Shown here piece after piece: positions 8,794 through 18,654 of a DNA stretch of 64,000 nt; the stretch's first letter is position 1; every line of letters starts with the position of its first letter. The position numbers and the translations under genes are program-made. The notes under the pieces are model-generated. The model saw only the letters and a program-made list of their open reading frames with translations. It searched no databases and was not told the DNA's origin. Where the stretch lies: contig JAMCPI010000014.1 in NCBI GenBank assembly GCA_023379805.1, positions 62,001 through 126,000 on the forward strand. The letters are read 5' to 3'. Origin of the DNA: Nitrososphaerota archaeon. GTDB lineage: Archaea; Thermoproteota; Nitrososphaeria; Nitrososphaerales; JACPRH01.

Positions 8794-9920
8794 TTCTTGT
8801 AATACGGATTGTATTCGTTAGTATAGATATCAGAAGGCTTCAGCTGCCCTTCTTTTATTATTCCCTCCTTTCCCAGCCAATCCAGCCAGAATTGGCTATC
8901 CTCATCCGTCAAAAGTCCATGCTCCTTTGCCCCAAATCCATTCCAATACTTGGCTAAATCTGGATTTCCTCCTTTTTCTATGGTTATGTTAATTGCCAAT
9001 TCTCTGGCTTCTTTCGGATGTTCTCTGGTCCAGTCGATAACCTTTGCAACCGCTTCGGTTAACCGCCTTGCAGCTTCGGGTTTTTCCTTCAGGAATTGCT
9101 CAGATACGAAGAGCACACCCTGTGCTTTGTTGTCTCCGACGATATCATTGCATGTGAACACGACTTTTACCCCTCCTTTCGCTAGGATCATGTCGAAAAT
9201 CTGAGCACCAACCATTATTCCATCTACCTGGCCCTGTCTCAGCGCTTGCTCAGCCTGAAGCGTAGGCAGCACAACTAGCTGCACTTTATCCTTGGGTATA
9301 TTGTCGCGTTCAAGGTATGAACGTATGAAATACTCTGCACTTCCTCCAAGGATATTTACTCCAATCTTTTTTCCCACAAGGTCCTTAGGGCTCTGTATGC
9401 TGCTATTCTGAAGCACTGTCAGTGAAAAGTCATGACTTATTCCCAACACCCCGCGGGAGTTCCCACCGAGTCCTGCGATAATTTTTATTGCTACCCCCTG
9501 ATCCTTGGCGTTAATTATCGGAATCAGGTGAGAACCACCAATATCGATGCTGCCTGAGGATGCAGCTATTATGGCCGCTGGCCCACCTGTATGTATCCCT
9601 ACACTTGTCAAGGTTATGCCTTTGAGATATCCAAGTTTATTGGCAAAATCCCACAGATCAAATGGGGGAGATGAGAGATAGCGTATAGTGATTGCTTCTT
9701 GTGGAGTAGATTTGGGAGTGGATGCTGGTAGTGCAGGTTCCTTTGTTGTAGTTTTGGTGGTATCTGCGGGGGGTGAAGTATTTTGCCATGTGGTGTAGAT
9801 GCCGAGCCCGGCGATTACAAGTATTACTGCGGCGGCCACCGCCACATACTTAGCCGTACTTCTACCGAATAAATTGACATTAGTTCCATTTTTGGAAGAC
9901 AATTTTGCTCTCCTACACAT
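8790..9920 (-). CDS. Membrane-anchored ABC substrate-binding protein (SsuA/TauA/NrtA-like)
   Basis: A 376-residue protein with an N-terminal hydrophobic anchor at about residues 26-46, then a Thr/Pro-rich linker to about 75, then a periplasmic-binding domain. Segments such as GSIDIGGSHLIPIINAKDQG, GGNSRGVLGISHD, PKDLVGKKIGVN and LRQGQVDGIMVGAQIFD are typical of the NMT1/SsuA-like fold that binds sulfonates, taurine, nitrate or thiamine precursors. The ATG at 9918-9920 lies 3 bases from the palindromic operator at 9924-9938 and about 25 bases from a TATA-like stretch, suggesting a leaderless transcript. The HgdB-like and ATPase genes follow. Confidence 0.88.
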   Translation of the reverse strand: MCRRAKLSSKNGTNVNLFGRSTAKYVAVAAAVILVIAGLGIYTTWQNTSPPADTTKTTTKEPALPASTPKSTPQEAITIRYLSSPPFDLWDFANKLGYLKGITLTSVGIHTGGPAAIIAASSGSIDIGGSHLIPIINAKDQGVAIKIIAGLGGNSRGVLGISHDFSLTVLQNSSIQSPKDLVGKKIGVNILGGSAEYFIRSYLERDNIPKDKVQLVVLPTLQAEQALRQGQVDGIMVGAQIFDMILAKGGVKVVFTCNDIVGDNKAQGVLFVSEQFLKEKPEAARRLTEAVAKVIDWTREHPKEARELAINITIEKGGNPDLAKYWNGFGAKEHGLLTDEDSQFWLDWLGKEGIIKEGQLKPSDIYTNEYNPYYKK

Positions 9921-9922
9921 TG

Positions 9923-9969
9923 CTATAACGGCGTTATATTTTTAATCTGTTGATTGGAGCCAAATTTGC
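9923..9969 (-). promoter_or_regulatory. Promoter with TATAACG palindrome (sulfur regulon site 1)
   Basis: The operator TATAACGGCGTTATA (9924-9938) is a perfect 7-1-7 palindrome directly before the binding-protein ATG. Upstream of it on the minus strand are a TATA-like stretch (TTAAAAATATAA) and a second motif, read on the plus strand as TTGGAGCCAAATTTGC (9954-9969). The whole 47-base block is identical to 13021-13067. A repressor bound here would cover the transcription start. Confidence 0.8.
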
Positions 9970-10122
9970 ATCTAGCCATAAACAGTATTTTTAGCGTTAG
10001 TTATTGGCAAGGACCTTTGTGATCCTTTTGATCGACCGCTAGCTGCAGTAGCCGAGCTAGTTTGTAAGGGTTTGTGTAATCTATTAGTTGTTCTCTCAGA
10101 AATCCGAGCATTATCATTCATA

Positions 10123-10878
10123 CTATTTCTTTGTCAATTCTTCCTTCCATCTCGTTGTGCTTTTTTCAAGCCATACAAGAGAATAGTTGGTAATCAGTCC
10201 GAGCAATACCAGTGCAACTATGGCCGCATACATGATAGATATGAGGAAGTTGAACTGGGAGTTTATCATCAAAAAACCCAATCCCGAATTTGCGCCTATC
10301 ATCTCTGCAGAGATAAGCACGAGTATCGAATTTGTTGCGCTGAGCCTGAAACCCGTGATTATTGAAGGAAGTGATGAAGGCAGGATTACTTTTCGGAATA
10401 GGTCTACCCCAGAAGCGCCCAAAGAGCGGGCTGATTTTATGAGCAGGGGGTCAACACTTTTCACGCCACTTATGGTGTTAAGCAAGATGGGCCACTGGGC
10501 CCCCCAGAAGATCACGCCAATCTTGGATGTCTCACCTAGCCCAAAAAAGAGTATGAGTACCGGAAATAGGGCCAGCGACGGTATTTGCCTGAATGTCTGC
10601 ACTAGTCCATCTGAAAACGCCGCAAACCCCCTATACCAACCCATTAAGAACCCAAGAGGTATCATGGTAATTACTGCCAAGCTAAACCCTGTGAGGGCTC
10701 GCTGAAGACTGATGCTAGTGTGTACCCACAACTCACCAGATATTACTAGCTTCGCTAGAGTCGCAAAAACCTTAGACGGTGGCGGAAGGAAGGCGGGGGT
10801 TATAATGCCGCTTGCAGGCAATAATTCCCAGAAGAACAAAAAGATAATGATTGCCGGAATTCCCTTAAGACGCGTCAA
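10123..10878 (-). CDS. ABC transporter permease (SsuC/TauC type)
   Basis: A 251-residue inner membrane permease with about six hydrophobic segments. The cytoplasmic EAA-type loop reads SLGASGVDLFRKVILPSSLP around residue 150, followed by SAEMIGANSGLGFLMI, both typical of SsuC/TauC permeases. The TTG start has AGGTAGG directly before it. The gene lies 29 bases after the second HgdB-like gene on the same strand, so it is in the operon starting at 12999, while its ATPase and binding protein are in the next transcription unit with the same operator. The transporter is thus split over two units, each with one HgdB-like gene. Confidence 0.88.
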   Translation of the reverse strand: MTRLKGIPAIIIFLFFWELLPASGIITPAFLPPPSKVFATLAKLVISGELWVHTSISLQRALTGFSLAVITMIPLGFLMGWYRGFAAFSDGLVQTFRQIPSLALFPVLILFFGLGETSKIGVIFWGAQWPILLNTISGVKSVDPLLIKSARSLGASGVDLFRKVILPSSLPSIITGFRLSATNSILVLISAEMIGANSGLGFLMINSQFNFLISIMYAAIVALVLLGLITNYSLVWLEKSTTRWKEELTKK

Positions 10879-10907
10879 CCTACCTATGCGATAGGTGTTG
10901 CGGTTAA

Positions 10908-12065
10908 CTATTGTCTCACCATCTCAACGAAAGCCTCAGCCCTCGTTCGAATTGCCTCGATGTCTGAGCCGGCGTACTCTGTGTGAATCTCAAGCATTGG
11001 TATCCCCATTTCTTTGAGCACCTCCTTTGTTTCAGTTGCTTTGAAGGTGAAGGGGTCGCAAAACCGCAGCGTATGGTATACCACTCCTTGCGCCTTGTAG
11101 CGATGAATTAATCGCTTCAGGTTTCTAAGCCTCCTGTCAGTCTCTAAATCTAGATACGGTAGCGCAGCATGACGAGGGCATTCGATGTACGCGGCAGCTA
11201 AACCCTCTATGGAAGGCTCCGTTATGTTGACATTCAAGTAGGGATTTAGCCCTGACCACAGGTCGTCACCCACAATCCTACCCCCCACCTCCTCGACAAT
11301 ATCTATTAGCTTGGAATCTCCTGGTGGAATTATGCTACCGGATAGCAGAATACGAGCTTCGCCTTTCAGGGTTCCAATTACAGGATCGCCTTGCTTCTCT
11401 TTCAGCTCTTCCATAAGCTCTCGCAACAACGAAAGATACAGCTCCTTATCGAGGTAGTATCCAGCGTGTATTATGTCAAAAACCTCTCGCCATTTGATTG
11501 TGGGGTTATCCGCAGCTTGGTAGTCGTATAATTCTTTAACAGCATTTCTTATTCCGTTATAAAGTTTGATAGATTCTGCAAGCTTATTCTTATCAAGTTT
11601 ATTTTCTGCAAATTCTTCCAACTTTTGCGTGAACCATTCTAGCTCTTGCCGGAAATATTTCTTTCCTTCAGGCAGATAGAAGTTCCTGGGCACTCCAAGA
11701 ACGATGGTCTTCGTCTCGAAATAGTATTGTATTAGCTCTGCCGCGCGGTACATCTGCAGGCAGGTTGCATCTACAGCCACCAAATCGGAATTCTTAACGT
11801 AGGGGTCTTGATTCTCTGCGAAGAGACCCATGGTTTCTCTTACGAAGGCGCAGTTTTTTGTTGAAATATATCTGGCACCGATTTCAACCAATCTATCATC
11901 TCCGCCAATTCCCAGCCTAACCGGAATCAAGCCTAACGCGTGGATGATCTCTTCGGGTATATTGTAATTAAGCCATCCAACGACCTTGGCTCCGTTTTCC
12001 CTTGCTTCAGCGAGTTCTCGCGGTCTTTTCTTTACAGCTTCTTCGATCTTTCTCAAAGTTTCCAT
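10908..12065 (-). CDS. Second HgdB/BcrB-like dehydratase or reductase subunit
   Basis: A 385-residue protein of the 2-hydroxyacyl-CoA dehydratase D-component family. Family segments include GAKVVGWLNYNIPEEIIHALGLIPVRLG near the N-terminus, STKNCAFVRETMGL, DATCLQMYRAAEL, LSGSIIPPG, GGRIVGDDLWSG and HTLRFCDPFTF. The likely start is the ATG at 12065, 10 bases after the activator stop; the upstream open frame from 12125 would overlap the activator. It is shorter than the other subunit (475 residues), and the two could form a heterodimer or work on separate substrates. Operon position between activator and permease again couples the enzyme to transport. Confidence 0.85.
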   Translation of the reverse strand: METLRKIEEAVKKRPRELAEARENGAKVVGWLNYNIPEEIIHALGLIPVRLGIGGDDRLVEIGARYISTKNCAFVRETMGLFAENQDPYVKNSDLVAVDATCLQMYRAAELIQYYFETKTIVLGVPRNFYLPEGKKYFRQELEWFTQKLEEFAENKLDKNKLAESIKLYNGIRNAVKELYDYQAADNPTIKWREVFDIIHAGYYLDKELYLSLLRELMEELKEKQGDPVIGTLKGEARILLSGSIIPPGDSKLIDIVEEVGGRIVGDDLWSGLNPYLNVNITEPSIEGLAAAYIECPRHAALPYLDLETDRRLRNLKRLIHRYKAQGVVYHTLRFCDPFTFKATETKEVLKEMGIPMLEIHTEYAGSDIEAIRTRAEAFVEMVRQ

Positions 12066-12075
12066 AGGGGAATAC

Positions 12076-12999
12076 TCACACTTTTGTGTAGTAATTCCTA
12101 GCAAGTATTGCTGCGCCCAGTGCACCAGTCAATTGTGGGTCAAATTCTGACACCACGATCTTTGCCTTGAGCACTTCCTCAAGTGTAGCTCTCATTCCCA
12201 CATTCTTAGCGACGCCGCCTGAGAACAAAACATCGCTCGCGACACCGACACGCGAAAGCATCCCTGCTATCCTGTTGGAAATTGCATAGTGTATTCCTTT
12301 AATGATGTTCTCTGGTTTTTCGCCCCTCGCGAGAAGGGATATGGTCTCTGATTCGGCGAAAACTGTGCATGTGCTACTCATTGGTGCAGCATATTTTGCC
12401 TTTAAAGCCACGGGTCCTAGTTCAGCCAGTTCGACCCCGAGAACTTTTGCCATTACTTCAAGGAAACGGCCGGTACCAGCGGCGCATTTGTCGTTCATGA
12501 CGAAATCTATAACATTACCATCTTTATCCAGACGGATTGCCTTGCAGTCCTGCCCACCCATATCGATTATTGTTCTGGTGCTTGGATGAAGATAATAGGC
12601 GCCTTTGGCATGGCAGGTTATCTCCGTTACTGTTTTATCTGCGTAACGTGCTGAGATCCTTCCATAGCCGGTAGCAACGACATATCGCAGATCTTGGCGC
12701 GTAAGTTTTGCTGTCTCCAATGCCTTTTGAAGAGCGAGGATTCCATTTTCTTCAGAGTTGATTCCTGTCGGGATAAGGCTGCATCCGGCTATTGAGCCGT
12801 TTGATATGATAACTGATTTTGTGGCTAGCGAACCTACGTCTACGCCAGCGAATGCAGGCTCATTAATACCTTTTTCAGATAATCTTTCTTTGTCATGGTC
12901 CCCCCGCACGATCTGGTTCCCGGATATTTGCGTGGATTGTGTAACCACATTATATTTTGGGCATCCTGTTTTCCCACAATACCCTGTTTGGAAAGACAA
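12076..12999 (-). CDS. ATP-dependent activator of dehydratase/reductase (BadF/BadG/BcrA/HgdC family)
   Basis: A 307-residue ASKHA-fold ATPase. The phosphate-binding motif GVDVGSLATKSVI begins near residue 52 and the second, IDMGGQDCKAIRL, near 145. The cysteines C172 (NDKCAAGTG) and C211 (SSTCTVF) match the pair that holds one [4Fe-4S] cluster across the homodimer in HgdC. The protein energises an electron by ATP hydrolysis and passes it to an HgdB-type partner. The first 48 residues are an unusual extension with C8 and C13 (CGKTGCP). The start is TTG, preceded by GGAG. The gene heads an operon under operator site 2. Confidence 0.88.
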   Translation of the reverse strand: MSFQTGYCGKTGCPKYNVVTQSTQISGNQIVRGDHDKERLSEKGINEPAFAGVDVGSLATKSVIISNGSIAGCSLIPTGINSEENGILALQKALETAKLTRQDLRYVVATGYGRISARYADKTVTEITCHAKGAYYLHPSTRTIIDMGGQDCKAIRLDKDGNVIDFVMNDKCAAGTGRFLEVMAKVLGVELAELGPVALKAKYAAPMSSTCTVFAESETISLLARGEKPENIIKGIHYAISNRIAGMLSRVGVASDVLFSGGVAKNVGMRATLEEVLKAKIVVSEFDPQLTGALGAAILARNYYTKV

Positions 13000-13020
13000 T
13001 TCTTACTCCTCTTTTCACGC

Positions 13021-13067
13021 CTATAACGGCGTTATATTTTTAATCTGTTGATTGGAGCCAAATTTGC
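13021..13067 (-). promoter_or_regulatory. Promoter with TATAACG palindrome (sulfur regulon site 2)
   Basis: Operator TATAACGGCGTTATA at 13022-13036, TATA-like stretch next to it, and the upstream motif TTGGAGCCAAATTTGC at 13052-13067. It controls the activator/HgdB-like/permease operon. The 47 bases are identical to those at 9923-9969, pointing to duplication or strong selection. Confidence 0.8.
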
Positions 13068-13188
13068 GCATTCTTTTTTCGGGTGGCTCCTATTGTGCAA
13101 GGTTGTAGGAGAGGTGCCCTTTGGGTTTTAGTGCAACACAGTTAAGTTTGCAAAGAGGTTACGCCTTGCGCATTATTCTGAGTATTTT

Positions 13189-13806
13189 TTATTTTGATAT
13201 CTTCGCCTCCTTTGAAAGCAGAAACACTCCGATTTCCGCGAGTAAATTAGGCAATATTTTTACTCGTCTATTACTCCCGATAAAAGCTGAACTATCAATG
13301 TTAATGTTTCTCTGTTTACAATATTCAATGAAATCTGAAATACTTAGAAAGTGTAGGTTCGGCGTGTCGTACCACCCATAGGGAAGTGCAGGTGTTACTG
13401 GGACCTTCCCTCCAAAGAAAATCTGCAGTCTTGAGGCATAATGCGCAAAATTTGGGAAAGCAACAATGGTTTTTTTACCCACTCTCAAAGCTTCGTTTAA
13501 GACAAAACCCGGTTTTCTTACCTCTTGGAGACTCTGGTTTAATATCACGTAGTCAAAAGATCTATCAGGGTATTCGGATAGGCCCGCCTCTAAATTTTCC
13601 TGTATTACACTTAGACCTTTGGCTACACACTTGTGTATTGCTTCTTCGTTAATGTCGATGCCTTGAGCGCGCACCTGTTTCTCTTGTACAAGGAGAGATA
13701 ACAACGCCCCGTTGCCGCAGCCCAGATCCAATACAGGTGAGTATTGCTCAATCCAGTCAAGTATAACCCTGCATTCTAATCTGATGGGATGATGATAATA
13801 CCCCAT
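13189..13806 (-). CDS. metW: MetW-like methyltransferase-fold protein
   Basis: A 205-residue class I SAM-fold protein. The SAM motif VLDLGCGNGALLSLL is near residue 29 and the segment SFDYVILNQSLQEVRKP near 83 is diagnostic of MetW; PALPYGWYDTPNLHFLSISDF is also typical. MetW usually sits next to MetX and is thought to assist or modify homoserine acylation. Here it follows metX by 8 bases on the same strand, completing a metY-metX-metW order. The reaction of MetW is not firmly established, so the role is by association. Confidence 0.88.
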   Translation of the reverse strand: MGYYHHPIRLECRVILDWIEQYSPVLDLGCGNGALLSLLVQEKQVRAQGIDINEEAIHKCVAKGLSVIQENLEAGLSEYPDRSFDYVILNQSLQEVRKPGFVLNEALRVGKKTIVAFPNFAHYASRLQIFFGGKVPVTPALPYGWYDTPNLHFLSISDFIEYCKQRNINIDSSAFIGSNRRVKILPNLLAEIGVFLLSKEAKISK

Positions 13807-13814
13807 TTTTCAGG

Positions 13815-14954
13815 TTATACCTCGTTTCCGGTGAATACTGTTTCTAGGAAATGCTTGATTAGATGTGTTTCTTCCTCGACTTCTAGGAGGAATGCATCAT
13901 GACCGTAGGTGGAATTGATCTCACAGTAGGTGGCGTCAACCCCTGCCAATTTGCATGCTCTCACGATTTCTTGGGATTGATACGCCGGGTACAGCCAATC
14001 TGATTTAAATGCTATAACGAGAACCCGTGCTTTTAATCCTCTAAATACTTCGTAGATGTCTTTCCCGTCTAGAGTGTCAAAGTAATCAATAGCTTTGGTG
14101 ATGTATAGGTAAGAGTTAGCGTCAAACCTCTTAACGAAGTTGCTGCCTCTATACCTTAGGTATCCTTCCACCTGAAAGTCAGCATCAAATTTATGCGGCG
14201 TCTTAGTGGCATTAAAGCGCCTTCCAAACTTCTCAGTCATTGAGGTATCACACATGTAGGTTATGTGACCTATCATTCTGGCTACGGCTAATCCCTTAGC
14301 TGGAGGCAGTTGCCCGTAGTAATCACCCTTTTTCCAATCATGATCAGCCATGATTGCCTGCCGTCCCACCTCATTAAACGCGATTTGTTGAGGCGCGTGT
14401 TTTAGTGTTGTTGCAATAGGAATCGCAGAGCGTATCCTGTCCGGATAAGACACCATCCACTGCAAAACCTGCATCCCACCCATGGATCCGCCGACTACAG
14501 ACAGCAGTCGCTTGATTCTGAGACTATCTATCAAATGCCGCTGTGCATTCACCATATCTTCAATGGTTATGATTGGGAATTCGAGGCCGTAGGGTGTACC
14601 TGTTTTAGGATTTATTGAGGATGGACCTGTTGAACCCTTGCAGCCCCCAAGCACATTTGAGCATATAACAAAATACTTCTCAGTATCCAAGGCTTTACCT
14701 GGCCCGATCATTGCATCCCACCAACCGGGATTCTCATCACCTTCATGAAAACCGGCTGCATGGGCGTCTCCAGATAGAGCGTGAAGAACAAGAATCGTGT
14801 TCGAGGCTTGAGCATTAAGTTTGCCATACGTCTCGTAAGCTACGGTAATAGGCCCCAGCCTTTCGCCAGATGCAAGAGCTAATTCACCAGGAGGCTTTGC
14901 AAATGTGATGTGCTTTGTTTCCACGAGCCCTATACTTTCACTGCGTTCTGCCAT
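13815..14954 (-). CDS. metX: Homoserine O-acyltransferase
   Basis: A 379-residue alpha/beta-hydrolase-fold enzyme. The oxyanion segment [12 protein letters not shown] is near residue 58, the nucleophile is S157 in GGSMGGMQ, the acid is in AFKSDWLYP and the histidine is in YGHDAFLLE near the C-terminus. It activates homoserine by acylation (acetyl or succinyl; the donor cannot be told by eye). The product is used by the MetY enzyme encoded 74 bases upstream on the same strand. The run metY-metX-metW is under operator site 3. Confidence 0.92.
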   Translation of the reverse strand: MAERSESIGLVETKHITFAKPPGELALASGERLGPITVAYETYGKLNAQASNTILVLHALSGDAHAAGFHEGDENPGWWDAMIGPGKALDTEKYFVICSNVLGGCKGSTGPSSINPKTGTPYGLEFPIITIEDMVNAQRHLIDSLRIKRLLSVVGGSMGGMQVLQWMVSYPDRIRSAIPIATTLKHAPQQIAFNEVGRQAIMADHDWKKGDYYGQLPPAKGLAVARMIGHITYMCDTSMTEKFGRRFNATKTPHKFDADFQVEGYLRYRGSNFVKRFDANSYLYITKAIDYFDTLDGKDIYEVFRGLKARVLVIAFKSDWLYPAYQSQEIVRACKLAGVDATYCEINSTYGHDAFLLEVEEETHLIKHFLETVFTGNEV

Positions 14955-15028
14955 AGTTGAACGCTTCCCTGCCGATGCAGCGATGACAAACAGATTTGTC
15001 AGATCTCGTTACGAGCTGCTCTCCTGCA

Positions 15029-16425
<1,397 letters not shown>

Positions 16426-16457
16426 CCAGCATAGGATAGGGGCGGCAGAAGTGAGCA

Positions 16458-16733
16458 GTGATCTACTTTGTCAACCATCTTTCTCCTTCAACAAAATTTG
16501 TACTTAAAGTACTGCAGGAAAAAGGACAAATCACCCAAAAGGACCTCATAAAAGAAACACTGCTACCTAAAAGAACAGTCAACCACGCCGTTAGAAAGCT
16601 GAAGAGCTGCAATCTGCTGATAGTAAAATATAATCTCAACGACATGAGACAAAAATACTATGTATGCCTCTACTGCAAGGACGAATGCCCGGCAAAATCA
16701 AATAGTTCTGACTTTATGAAAGAGATCCAATAG
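16458..16733 (+). CDS. Small MarR-like winged-helix regulator with Cys-rich tail
   Basis: A 91-residue protein from a GTG start. Residues 9-60 read as a winged helix-turn-helix (LKVLQEKGQITQKDLIKET followed by the recognition helix PKRTVNHAVRKLK) of MarR/TrmB style. The C-terminus carries CLYCKDEC, three cysteines in a CX2CX3C pattern, which could bind a metal or sense thiols or sulfide. It is divergent from metY and has the regulon palindrome at its own promoter, so it is the obvious candidate for the protein that binds TATAACG-N-CGTTATA. The DNA-binding claim is inference from position and fold. Confidence 0.75.
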   Translation: MIYFVNHLSPSTKFVLKVLQEKGQITQKDLIKETLLPKRTVNHAVRKLKSCNLLIVKYNLNDMRQKYYVCLYCKDECPAKSNSSDFMKEIQ

Positions 16734-16764
16734 GGTTCTAAACTACATGCAATTACGTTACTGA

Positions 16765-17025
16765 AGTACCTCACAGCCTCTTGGTCAGCGAATTGATAAG
16801 TTCGACTTCATAATTTATCCTTCAACTTATCTCCACGCAACAGATGGAATATTGGCCATAGCACTACTCTCAGGAATTCCGGCTATCAGAAGTGTCTACA
16901 AGCTAAACTTAGCCGAGATAACGAAGGAGCAGGTAATCTATCTTTTCCGATTAATTAATTCACCAAACTGGGTAAGCAAAAAAGAAGTAGATGAGGCGAT
17001 GAACAGATATACTTGGATCGTATAA
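16765..17025 (+). pseudogene. Open frame without start codon, probable gene remnant
   Basis: The frame is open for 86 codons, from a stop at 16762-16764 to a TAA at 17023-17025, and reads as a plausible globular protein (PSTYLHATDGILAIALL, NLAEITKEQVIYLF) ending NRYTWIV. There is no ATG, GTG or TTG until the internal TTG in ILAIAL. It follows the regulator gene by about 30 bases. It may be a 5'-truncated gene or use a rare start. The family is not recognised. From 17026 to 17232 nothing else is seen. Confidence 0.4.
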
Positions 17026-17232
17026 TAGGAGAAGCCTCATAACGACAAACCAACTCCTGATTCCCAACACAAAATTGAACAGCAAGCATACCACAACCCA
17101 GCCTCCGCAGCACGCTTGCTGAAGCATTACCAAATACTTATGCTGGAAAAGAGGGCGGAGCCCACGGTTCAGCCCCGCTCCCATTAGCAGTTACAGGCAA
17201 CGTGATGATGCGATTCCAGCGGCGATGTTTCT

Positions 17233-18294
17233 CTACCCTACTTTTTTCAATTCCCCATCAAGAACATCCTTGGGCAGCTGGATGTAACCATTTTCTTCTA
17301 CGAATTTTTGGCCATCTGTCAATACCCATTTAATGAATTCTTTGGTTACTCCTGTTGGGCTGCCTTTGGTTACGAAGTACTCTAATCTAGCCGGTGGATG
17401 CGGGAAGACTCCGCTCTTTATTGCTTGGACAGTCTTTGCCTGTGTGCTGATATCTTCGTTAGGATCGGTTTTACCGTTCCCGTCTACGTCGAAGGGTATG
17501 ATCTTTACGCCTTGCACAGGTAGTCCTGTCTTCAGATCGAAAGCGTAGTTGTAGTTGTTGTAGCCGATGCCTAGAGGATCTTTCTGCACGGCCGCTAGGA
17601 GCCCTGGGTCGCCGTAGACGCCTATCCCTTTCAAGTTCTCCTGCTTACTGTTTCCGAGGTATTTCGCCCAGATCTCGGGCGCGCCAGCCGCATCGCTTCT
17701 TGTATACACATGTATCTCGTCCTTTATCTCAGGTCTTCCAACCAATTCACCCCAAGTCTTTACAGTCCCATTGATGAAGATACGGATGAATGTCTCTTTG
17801 CTAACGCCTTTGTTCAGAATATCATTCAGCACTGGATTGTTAGCGTTGATTGTGGCGACTACTGCGTCCTTGGTCACCGATATTGGATATGCACCTTTAG
17901 CTGTCTCTGAAGGATCGATGCCTCTTGAAACCATGCCTATGTCTACGAGACCACCTAAGGCATCAGCCATACCTTTCCCTGCACCTCCAGCTGAAACCTC
18001 CACCTTAACATTGGGATGCAGCTTCTGGAACTCCTCACCCCAAACTACAGCCAATGGATACAACGCCCATGCACCTGATAATGTGACCCTACCTTCAAGT
18101 TCTTGGGTAGGTTGCCTAAGACCAGTGCTAGTGGATGTTCTGGTAGTGTCATTGAGACTATCTTGGGACGGCTGAGAAGATACGGTGAGATACAACAGCC
18201 CAGCTGATCCTACAGCAATAACTAAAACCGTTAACAGAATGATTTTGTTTCGATTTTTTGCAAATCCAGTTTTGGATGACATTTTGTTCATCAT
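17233..18294 (-). CDS. PstS-like phosphate/oxyanion-binding protein, membrane anchored
   Basis: A 353-residue substrate-binding protein. A hydrophobic anchor spans about residues 16-36, followed by a Ser/Thr-rich linker and a PBP-type domain with LSGAWALYPLAVVWGEEF, SAGGAGKGMADALGGLVDIGMVSR and TRSDAAGAPEIWAKYLG, typical of PstS-like proteins. No PstA/B/C genes are nearby. Its promoter carries the TATAACG palindrome, so it belongs to the sulfur-type regulon rather than an obvious phosphate operon; it may bind sulfate or another oxyanion, or work with a permease elsewhere. The ATG at 18294 lies 7 bases from the operator, consistent with a leaderless message. Confidence 0.8.
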   Translation of the reverse strand: MMNKMSSKTGFAKNRNKIILLTVLVIAVGSAGLLYLTVSSQPSQDSLNDTTRTSTSTGLRQPTQELEGRVTLSGAWALYPLAVVWGEEFQKLHPNVKVEVSAGGAGKGMADALGGLVDIGMVSRGIDPSETAKGAYPISVTKDAVVATINANNPVLNDILNKGVSKETFIRIFINGTVKTWGELVGRPEIKDEIHVYTRSDAAGAPEIWAKYLGNSKQENLKGIGVYGDPGLLAAVQKDPLGIGYNNYNYAFDLKTGLPVQGVKIIPFDVDGNGKTDPNEDISTQAKTVQAIKSGVFPHPPARLEYFVTKGSPTGVTKEFIKWVLTDGQKFVEENGYIQLPKDVLDGELKKVG

Positions 18295-18301
18295 CCAAGA
18301 G

Positions 18302-18316
18302 CATAACGCCGTTATA
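18302..18316 (-). promoter_or_regulatory. Operator before the PstS-like gene (sulfur regulon site 5)
   Basis: CATAACGCCGTTATA: perfect 6-1-6 core with an outer mismatch. On the minus strand the TATA box (GATATATAAC) overlaps the operator, and the ATG at 18294 is about 22-25 bases downstream. A partial second motif, GGTGCCAA, lies at 18330-18337. Confidence 0.72.
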
Positions 18317-18435
18317 TATCGCTTTGGAAAGGTGCCAATACGGCATCAATATAATCTTTCAAATTTTCGGACATGTTTACGTAAACAGCCTGCGTCATGT
18401 CCCGACAATTGGACAGAGCCAATGAAACATAGCAT

Positions 18436-18597
18436 CTAACCTTTACTATGCGAAATTATTCGAGTGACCTTAACAAAGGCTAGCGTGAGAACACCTATTA
18501 TGATCAAGATTATCAGTAAAGCAATATCCCCCACGGTTATCTTTCTTTGAGCTTTGATTGACACTTTTACTCTCTCTTTTTCAGAGAGATATGTCAT
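18436..18597 (-). CDS. Small single-helix membrane protein
   Basis: A 53-residue protein from the ATG at 18597. A longer open frame extends to 18750 but its leader looks random and crosses the promoter. The N-terminus is basic (SEKERVKVSIKAQRK), then one hydrophobic helix at about residues 23-43 (IALLIILIIIGVLTLAFV), then a short basic tail. No family is recognised. It lies between the PstS-like gene and operator site 6, which is 43 bases from its start, so it may be a minor membrane member of the same regulon. Confidence 0.5.
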   Translation of the reverse strand: MTYLSEKERVKVSIKAQRKITVGDIALLIILIIIGVLTLAFVKVTRIISHSKG

Positions 18598-18639
18598 TAA
18601 TTTTGCGGTTGACGCCAATTTTGCCCCACAATTATTATA

Positions 18640-18654
18640 TATAACGTCGTTATT
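18640..18654. promoter_or_regulatory. Operator copy (sulfur regulon site 6)
   Basis: TATAACGTCGTTATT: perfect 6-1-6 core. It overlaps a TATA-like run (TATTATATATAAC). A degenerate second motif, TTGACGCCAATTTTGC, is at 18609-18624. Minus-strand use would drive the 53-residue membrane protein. Plus-strand use would lead to an ATG at 18677 with a good ribosome binding site, but that frame stops after 7 codons. Confidence 0.65.

Noticed and set aside
16960-17184. 74-codon minus-strand frame
   Set aside because: It is hydrophobic by chance and overlaps the protein-like plus-strand remnant; no start signals or family features.
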